Of a stretch of DNA of 13,233 bases, positions 8,340 to 13,233 are shown one piece after another. The DNA comes from Candidatus Zixiibacteriota bacterium. GTDB lineage: Bacteria > Zixibacteria > MSB-5A5 > WJJR01. Location of the stretch: assembly GCA_014729565.1 (NCBI GenBank), contig WJJR01000121.1:1-13233 (forward strand), read 5' to 3'. The number at the start of each line of letters is the position of its first letter. Within the stretch, counting starts at the first letter, position 1. The position numbers and the translations under genes were made by a program. The notes under the pieces were generated by a model. The model searched no databases. It worked only from the letters and a program-made list of their open reading frames with translations, and was not told the DNA's origin.

Positions 8340-8753
8340 TCAGTCGAGATCGATGCCTTCGAAAAAGAATGCGATTTCCTTTCTCGCATTCTCCGGCGAA
8401 TCCGAGGCATGGACCGAGTTCTTTTCGACGTCGACGGCGAGGTCATAGCGCAGCGTGCCGCAGGCCGCCTCTTTTGGATTGGTCGCGCCGATGAGCGTGC
8501 GGAGATTATCGACCGCGTTCTCTTTTTCAAGAACCATCGGAACGATCGGACCGGAACTCATGAAGCGGCAGAGGGATTCATAGAACGGCCGCTCTTTGTG
8601 GACGGCGTAGAACGCTTTGGCCCGGTCGGGGCTCAACGTTTCGAGCCGCATGGCGCGAATGACAAAGCCCGACTGCTCGATTCGCCGAATGATTTCACCG
8701 ATGAGATTGCGGCTGCTGGCGTCGGGTTTGATAATCATCAGTGTGTGTTTCAA
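8340..8753 (-). CDS. ndk: Nucleoside diphosphate kinase
   Basis: The protein has 137 residues when started at TTG 8753, the normal length. It transfers the gamma-phosphate from ATP to NDPs through a phospho-histidine. The start is set by GAGGAG (8758-8763) 4 nt upstream and by the N-terminus KHTLMIIKPD, typical of the family; the next ATG (MIIKPD) is too far from the Shine-Dalgarno. Catalytic residues are visible: Lys9, Phe57, Arg85, Thr91, Arg102, Asn112 and the phosphorylated His115 in NSVHASDS. The neighbouring sucCD fits the known association of Ndk with succinyl-CoA synthetase, which makes ATP or GTP. A TTG start may lower expression. Confidence 0.95.
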   Translation of the reverse strand: MKHTLMIIKPDASSRNLIGEIIRRIEQSGFVIRAMRLETLSPDRAKAFYAVHKERPFYESLCRFMSSGPIVPMVLEKENAVDNLRTLIGATNPKEAACGTLRYDLAVDVEKNSVHASDSPENARKEIAFFFEGIDLD

Positions 8754-8797
8754 AACGCTCCTCACTGCGTGTGTGTTCAGTTGGCCGGTGACACAAC

Positions 8798-8828
8798 GGG
8801 GCCGGCGAGTGGATGTCACACCGGCCCC
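8798..8828 (-). terminator. GC-rich hairpin between sucD and ndk
   Basis: GGGGCCGG (8798-8805) pairs perfectly with CCGGCCCC (8821-8828), extendable to 10 bp with one wobble on the minus strand. It lies about 36 bp past the sucD stop and 45 bp before the ndk start. There is no T-tract, so it may be a processing or attenuating structure rather than a full terminator. Confidence 0.4.
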
Positions 8829-8864
8829 GATGGATATCACATAAAGATCGTTTGAGCAGCGCGC

Positions 8865-9356
8865 TTAGCGCGATGTTTTCCGTTTTGTCTTCGGCTTCGA
8901 ACGGCTCTTGCTTGCCGGTTTGGTCGACCGTCTCGTCGGTGACTTCGACTTGGCTCTGCTCTTTGAGCGTGTGGTCGACTTGGACCGCGCGGCCTTATTG
9001 CCCGACTTCGATGTTGTCTTCTTCTTTGTCGCAGCCGGCTTCCGCGTTGTTGCCTTCCTCGTTGCGGTCTTGCGTGTGCCCGTCTTCTTTCTGGACGACG
9101 TCGACTTGCGGGCGGTTGTCTTGCGTGTCGACTTCGCCGCCGATCGTGTTTTGGTCTTCCCCTTGGTCGACTTTGTGCGCGGCTTGGCCTTGGCTTTGGC
9201 TTTGCTCTTCGCCTTCGATGCCGTTGTCCGTTTGGACTTCGTCGCGGTCGTCTTCTTCGCCGGCGTGGCCGCCTTCTTTTTGGATGTCGTCGACCGTTTG
9301 GTGGTCGCTTTCTTCGCGGTGGTGGACTTGGAGCGCGTCTTGCCGCGTGCCGCCAT
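8865..9356 (-). other. Possible internal translation start for a free H1-like basic protein
   Basis: An in-frame ATG at 9356 (MAARGKTRSK) is preceded by AAGGGA, 3 nt upstream. It would release a 163-residue protein consisting only of the basic low-complexity region. The Shine-Dalgarno is modest and too close, so this is an alternative to the fusion, not a firm second gene. Confidence 0.3.
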
Positions 9357-10277
9357 CCGTCCCTTCGAGGTCACGCTGACCACTTTGGCGCGCTTGCGCT
9401 GCGATCGCTGAGACAATTCGTGCTGCATCAGTTTGGCGACTTCGGCCGGTGTGTCGGCCACTTCGACACCCGCCGCACGGAAGGCGGTGATCTTTTCGGC
9501 GGCCGTACCGGCGCCGCCGGCAATGATCGCACCGGCATGGCCCATCCGTTTGCCAGGAGGCGCGGTGCGCCCGGCGATGAATGACACCACCGGCTTGGTC
9601 ATCTGACGGTGAATGTACTCGGCCGCCACTTCCTCATCGGTGCCGCCGATCTCGCCGATCAACACCACCGCTTCAGTCTGACGGTCTTTTTCAAACATCT
9701 CCAGCACATCGAGGAAGCGCGTCCCGATGATCGGATCGCCTCCGATGCCGATGCAGGTCGACTGGCCAATGCCGTTATTGGTGAGATGGTAGACGACCTC
9801 GTAGGTCAACGTGCCCGAGCGCGACACCACACCGACCGGACCCTTCTTGTGAATCTGTCCGGGCATAATGCCGACTTTGCAGACGCCGGGCGTGATCACG
9901 CCGGGGCAGTTCGGCCCGACCAAACGGACGCCTTTGACCTCGTAGTACCGGGCCACTTTCAGCATGTCATCGGCGGGCAAGCCTTCGGTGATGCAGACAA
10001 CCAGCTCGACACCGGCGTCGGCCGCTTCATAGAGCGCGTCGACCGCCAGTGGTGGTGGTACATACACGACCGACGTGTTCGCGCCGGTTTCACTGACGGC
10101 GGCCGCCATCGTGTTGAACACCGGTACCGTCTCGACCGTCTGGCCGCCTTTGCCGGGAGTGACTCCGGCGACGATTTTGGTGCCGTAGTCGAGCATGCCT
10201 TTCGTGTGGAACGAACCATCACGTCCGGTAATGCCCTGCACAACGACACGTGTGTTTTTGTCTACTAATATGCTCAT
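8865..10277 (-). CDS. sucD: Succinyl-CoA synthetase alpha subunit with a histone-H1-like C-terminal tail
   Basis: The frame encodes 470 residues; normal SucD has about 290. Residues 1-290 are a complete alpha subunit: CoA-binding start (VVVQGITGRDGSFHTKGML), GPNCPGVITPG (121-131), GVVSRSGTLTYE (149-160) and the phospho-His247 in GHAGAIIAGGAGTA. With SucC it converts succinyl-CoA and NDP to succinate, CoA and NTP. Residues 291-307 are a basic linker. Residues 308-470 contain only A, G, K, M, N, P, R, S and T, with about 45 Lys and 20 Arg of 163 and no Asp, Glu or aromatic residue, as in histone-H1-like bacterial tails. Start ATG 10277 follows GGAG by 6 nt, 44 bp after sucC; the open frame further upstream is the antiparallel-free overlap with the end of sucC and lacks SucD similarity. 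The tail may bind DNA, RNA or another polyanion. An internal start at 9356 could also yield it alone. Confidence 0.93.
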   Translation of the reverse strand: MSILVDKNTRVVVQGITGRDGSFHTKGMLDYGTKIVAGVTPGKGGQTVETVPVFNTMAAAVSETGANTSVVYVPPPLAVDALYEAADAGVELVVCITEGLPADDMLKVARYYEVKGVRLVGPNCPGVITPGVCKVGIMPGQIHKKGPVGVVSRSGTLTYEVVYHLTNNGIGQSTCIGIGGDPIIGTRFLDVLEMFEKDRQTEAVVLIGEIGGTDEEVAAEYIHRQMTKPVVSFIAGRTAPPGKRMGHAGAIIAGGAGTAAEKITAFRAAGVEVADTPAEVAKLMQHELSQRSQRKRAKVVSVTSKGRMAARGKTRSKSTTAKKATTKRSTTSKKKAATPAKKTTATKSKRTTASKAKSKAKAKAKPRTKSTKGKTKTRSAAKSTRKTTARKSTSSRKKTGTRKTATRKATTRKPAATKKKTTSKSGNKAARSKSTTRSKSRAKSKSPTRRSTKPASKSRSKPKTKRKTSR

Positions 10278-10321
10278 GTCAATCTCCAGGTTCTCAGCTA
10301 TCGATCCGCTCGAACGGATCG

Positions 10322-11461
10322 TTATGCGGCTTTGTTCGCCAGCTTGATTGCTTCGTTGACCACTTCTTCCATACCCGGGGCCGTTGCCAGGCCAACGTCG
10401 CGCAGAATGTCGCGCGCTTCCTGCTCGTTGGTGCCGGTCAGACGGACGACAATCGGCAGGTCGGGCTTCAGTTGCTGCACGGCCTGCACGATGCCGTTGG
10501 CGACATCGTCGCACCGTGTGATCCCGCCAAAAATGTTAAAGAGGATCGCCTTCACATTGGAATCGCGCATGATGATCCTCATCGCGGCGATCACTTTTTC
10601 GGGATTGGATGATCCGCCGATGTCGAGGAAGTTGGCCGGTTCGGCGCCGCAGCGCTTCACGAGGTCCATGGTCGCCATCGCCAACCCGGCACCGTTGACC
10701 ACACATCCGATGTTGCCGTCAAGTTTCACAAACGACAGATCGTTTTCCTTCGCTTCCATCTCCGCCGGATCTTCGGCATCGGTGTCACGCATCTCTTCCC
10801 ATTCGGGATGACGGAAGGCGGCGTTGTCATCGAAGTTGATCTTCGCGTCGACGGCGGTGACAACGTTGTCGGGTGTTACAACCAGCGGATTGATCTCAAT
10901 CAATGAGCAATCATTCTTCCAGAACACATTCACGAGTTGCTGAATGATCTTGGCCGCCTGCTTGGCCACGTCGGGGTCATCGTAGACCGAGTATGCGACG
11001 CGTCGCGCATGGAATGGGTGGATCGGCAGCAGCGGATCCAACTCGAGTTTGATAATCTTCTCGGGCGATTTGCGGGCGACCTCTTCGATTTCCACGCCGC
11101 CGGCTGCGGAAACGATCAATACCGGTCGCTTGATGGCGCGATCGACAACCACACCGACATAGGCTTCCGATGCGATTTCGACCGCCTCGGTGACGAGGAC
11201 TTTCTTGACGGTCAGTCCCTTGATGTCCATGCCGAGGATGTCGTTGGCGATGCTCTCGGCCTCATCCGGCGTGCGTGCCAGTTTCACACCGCCCGCTTTG
11301 CCGCGTCCGCCGACGTGCACCTGGGCTTTGACGACAACGGTTTTCCCGATCGACTCGGCGATCTGGCGCGCCTGGGCGGGAGTGGTCGCCACCGATCCCG
11401 GCGGTACCGGAATGCCGCCGGCACGGAACAATTCCTTGGCCTGATACTCATGGATTTTCAT
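10322..11461 (-). CDS. sucC: Succinyl-CoA synthetase beta subunit
   Basis: The protein has 379 residues, the usual length. It begins MKIHEYQAKELF, the family hallmark. The ATP-grasp part (about 1-240) includes KAQVHVGGRGKAGGV (45-59), EINPLV (189-194) and VDAKINFDDNA (204-214). The C-terminal ligase part has NGAGLAMATMD (256-266), FLDIGGSS (278-285) and NIFGGITRCD (309-318). It binds the nucleotide and succinate and pairs with SucD, encoded 44 bp downstream. The start ATG 11461 has GGGAG 9 nt upstream. I cannot decide ADP versus GDP preference by eye. Confidence 0.97.
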   Translation of the reverse strand: MKIHEYQAKELFRAGGIPVPPGSVATTPAQARQIAESIGKTVVVKAQVHVGGRGKAGGVKLARTPDEAESIANDILGMDIKGLTVKKVLVTEAVEIASEAYVGVVVDRAIKRPVLIVSAAGGVEIEEVARKSPEKIIKLELDPLLPIHPFHARRVAYSVYDDPDVAKQAAKIIQQLVNVFWKNDCSLIEINPLVVTPDNVVTAVDAKINFDDNAAFRHPEWEEMRDTDAEDPAEMEAKENDLSFVKLDGNIGCVVNGAGLAMATMDLVKRCGAEPANFLDIGGSSNPEKVIAAMRIIMRDSNVKAILFNIFGGITRCDDVANGIVQAVQQLKPDLPIVVRLTGTNEQEARDILRDVGLATAPGMEEVVNEAIKLANKAA

Positions 11462-11522
11462 TGATTGACTCTCCCTGTTGTCGCATCACGCGGCATTGAC
11501 TTACGGCAAAACCCGACCGGCA

Positions 11523-11690
11523 TCACTTTGCACGGCCAAGCAGGACATACAAGAGTGGACCAAACAATGGAAATACCAGAATCAGTATGGTCCACAGTAT
11601 CTTCGTACCGGTGGTGAGAGACCGTGACCAGCAATGTGAAAGCGCCCAGATATCGATAACAACAATGATGATAAAGGCGATTTCCTGCAC
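11523..11690 (-). CDS. Small two-helix membrane protein, PLDc_N-like
   Basis: Starting at GTG 11690 the protein has 55 residues: helix 1 about 4-22 (IAFIIIVVIDIWALS), a short polar loop, and helix 2 about 30-50 (ILWTILILVFPLFGPLLYVLL), ending GRAK. The second helix with FPLFGPLLYVLLGR is typical of the PLDc_N domain, found at the N-terminus of cardiolipin synthases and alone in small membrane proteins of unknown role. GGGAGG lies 11 nt upstream of the GTG. A longer frame starting at TTG 11741 has no ribosome binding site and adds a polar, unconvincing segment. It ends 61 bp upstream of sucC; whether they share a transcript is not clear. Confidence 0.75.
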   Translation of the reverse strand: MQEIAFIIIVVIDIWALSHCWSRSLTTGTKILWTILILVFPLFGPLLYVLLGRAK

Positions 11691-11805
11691 TCCGACATTG
11701 CCCTCCCGGTCCTCGGCCACACGACCGATGGACGGCGCCAATCTACAGACCGAATTGGGGCATCACAACAGTTAATCGGCGGACGGACTGTCGGGGAGGC
11801 CCTTA

Positions 11806-13179
11806 TTACCCATTGTCGGACAACTGGTTACGGGCCAGGCGCAGCAAATTGTCACGATCATTTTGTGACGGATCGTCCAAGACATCCTCAAGGAGGGCGT
11901 GGAGGATTTGGCCGATGTGAGGCCCGGGCCGCAGGTCGAATTCGGCCATCAGATCGCGACCATCCACGGCCAGGTCTTTTAACCCGAAGGGAGACTTACG
12001 GTTAATCTCATCGGTGATGCGGACCTCGAGGTCGTCAACATCGTCGTTGGACTGCCCGGTTCCCTGCGCGATGGTGTCGGCGCGACGGAGAGCAAGGAGA
12101 TCGTAGACCAACTCCGGTCCGACACGGCGGATCAGTCTCCGCACCCCTTTGTCGGTCAATCCCTCGGTGGTGAACATGTGGCGTTCGACCAGAGTCGAGA
12201 CTTGGTCGGCGAGATCGTTGGGGTAACGCAGCCGCCGAAGGACCCGCTTCGCCGTGCGTGCGCCGAGACGGTCGTGACCATAGAAGCGTGCGCGATCGCC
12301 CTCGACTTCTTTGGTCTGCGGCTTGTTGATGTCGTGGAGCAATGCAGCCCAGCGCACTCGCAAACTCTTCTTCGCGGTATCGAGCGTGAGCATCGTGTGA
12401 TCGAAGACATTGTAAGCATGAAAACCGCCCGGCTGTTCGACGCCGACGGTATCTTCCAGTTCGGGGAGAACGATCTTCAGTGCACCCAGCTCGTGCAGCA
12501 GGCGAAGTCCAATCGATGGCTTGTCGGCGAGTTCGAGCAGCTTCGTCAATTCTTCGGCGATACGTTCCATGCTGACCGATTCAATCAACGCAATGCTCTC
12601 CCCCATTGCCTCTCTCGTTTCCGGATCGAGCGACAGCTTAAACCGTGCCATGAATTGGGCGCCGCGAAGGACACGCAATGGATCTTCGCGAAATGTGTTG
12701 GGAAAGACCATGCGGAGTGTCGACGATTTGATATCGTCGAGACCATTCGATGGATCGACAATGTCCCCCGTGCGGCAATCCTGTGCCAACGCGTTAATCG
12801 TAAAGTCGCGACGCATCAGATCACGCTCAACCGGGAGGTCCGGATCGAAGTCGACGGCGAAATCAACATGACGAATGCCGGTTGACTGTTCCGAGCGTGG
12901 CAACGCGATATCTAGGGTGGCACGGTCCTCTCCCTCATTCACGCGTGGCGTGAATTTGAGCACACCGAATGATTTCCCCACCAGATTGACATCACCGTGC
13001 TGGCGCAGAATCTGCTGCAAGTCATCGATCGGGATATTGCGGACCAGATAATCGCGGTCCTTGGCCTGGACAGCGCACCCCCACAGCCGGTCGCGGACCG
13101 AACCGCCGACTTCGTAAACCTCGCCGCGGGCGAGGAGATCGGTGAGCCAGGGCTGCTCATTCATCGGTGAACCCATCAT
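11806..13179 (-). CDS. cca: CCA-adding enzyme / tRNA nucleotidyltransferase with HD domain
   Basis: The protein has up to 457 residues. It adds or repairs the 3' CCA of tRNAs (or belongs to the poly(A) polymerase branch of the same class II family). The nucleotidyltransferase domain has EVGGSVRDRLWG (23-34), the metal-binding DRD at 41-43, RRDFTINA (123-130) and REDPLRVLRGA (164-174). A C-terminal HD domain follows, with HDINKP (282-287) and YGHD (300-303), giving possible phosphohydrolase activity. The start is uncertain: ATGs at 13179, 13176 and 13164 are in frame and none has a clear Shine-Dalgarno; the one at 13164 (MNEQPW) is closest to the conserved part. It is the first gene of the minus-strand block; its promoter must be at or beyond the right edge. 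Confidence 0.92.
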   Translation of the reverse strand: MMGSPMNEQPWLTDLLARGEVYEVGGSVRDRLWGCAVQAKDRDYLVRNIPIDDLQQILRQHGDVNLVGKSFGVLKFTPRVNEGEDRATLDIALPRSEQSTGIRHVDFAVDFDPDLPVERDLMRRDFTINALAQDCRTGDIVDPSNGLDDIKSSTLRMVFPNTFREDPLRVLRGAQFMARFKLSLDPETREAMGESIALIESVSMERIAEELTKLLELADKPSIGLRLLHELGALKIVLPELEDTVGVEQPGGFHAYNVFDHTMLTLDTAKKSLRVRWAALLHDINKPQTKEVEGDRARFYGHDRLGARTAKRVLRRLRYPNDLADQVSTLVERHMFTTEGLTDKGVRRLIRRVGPELVYDLLALRRADTIAQGTGQSNDDVDDLEVRITDEINRKSPFGLKDLAVDGRDLMAEFDLRPGPHIGQILHALLEDVLDDPSQNDRDNLLRLARNQLSDNG

Positions 13180-13233
13180 GAAGATGGAAACAACATGGTT
13201 TTGCCGTTCGACACAATAGAGACACTGGATCCC

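Noticed and set aside
8908..9411. Plus-strand hydrophobic frame opposite the SucD tail
   Set aside because: Antisense of Lys/Ser/Thr codons gives Leu/Val/Phe-rich pseudo-protein. It has no family features and no good ribosome binding site.
10278..10514. Upstream extension of the sucD frame to 10514
   Set aside because: It overlaps the end of sucC, is Arg-rich without SucD similarity, and ATG 10277 has a good Shine-Dalgarno and the expected N-terminus.

Overview
This window looks like chromosomal DNA from an uncultured, moderately GC-rich bacterium. The gene content (LDH-like malate dehydrogenase, Icd-type isocitrate dehydrogenase, SucCD, Ndk, a LarA homologue, all packed together) would suit a member of the FCB/Zixibacteria-like part of the tree. 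That placement is inference from gene style, not a measured result. No rRNA, tRNA, CRISPR array, phage gene or transposase gene is visible.

Layout. The left end (1-2253) is on the plus strand: the last 49 codons of an unrecognised protein, then a 639-residue asparagine-synthetase-like protein whose glutaminase domain lacks the catalytic N-terminal Cys. Everything from 2289 to the right end is on the minus strand. Read in the direction of transcription (right to left) the order is: CCA-adding enzyme (cca), a tiny two-helix membrane protein (PLDc_N-like), sucC, sucD, ndk, a LarA-family racemase, mdh, icd, a winged-helix SAM methyltransferase, a DUF4177 small protein and efp. The plus-strand synthetase gene and efp converge, and the efp terminator hairpin overlaps the last codons of the synthetase gene.

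How the genes work together. icd, sucC/sucD and mdh are three TCA-cycle steps. ndk beside sucCD fits nucleotide exchange with succinyl-CoA synthetase. The LarA homologue is 32 bp upstream of mdh and probably co-transcribed with it and with icd (11 bp gap), so its substrate could be malate or another 2-hydroxyacid of central metabolism.

The most unusual feature is SucD. After a complete catalytic domain (about 290 residues) the frame runs on without a stop into about 180 residues of low complexity. The last 163 contain only A, G, K, M, N, P, R, S and T, are about 40% Lys+Arg, and have no acidic or aromatic residue, like histone-H1-like/AlgP-type nucleic-acid-binding tails. The isocitrate dehydrogenase from the same cluster has a short basic N-terminal extension sharing the TPAKK motif with that tail. 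Other points of interest are REP-like palindromes with GTAG heads (an inverted pair at 3133-3180 and a single copy at 4593-4617), an EF-P whose modification-loop tip aligns to Gln rather than Lys or Arg, and a methyltransferase that lacks the usual catalytic His region.
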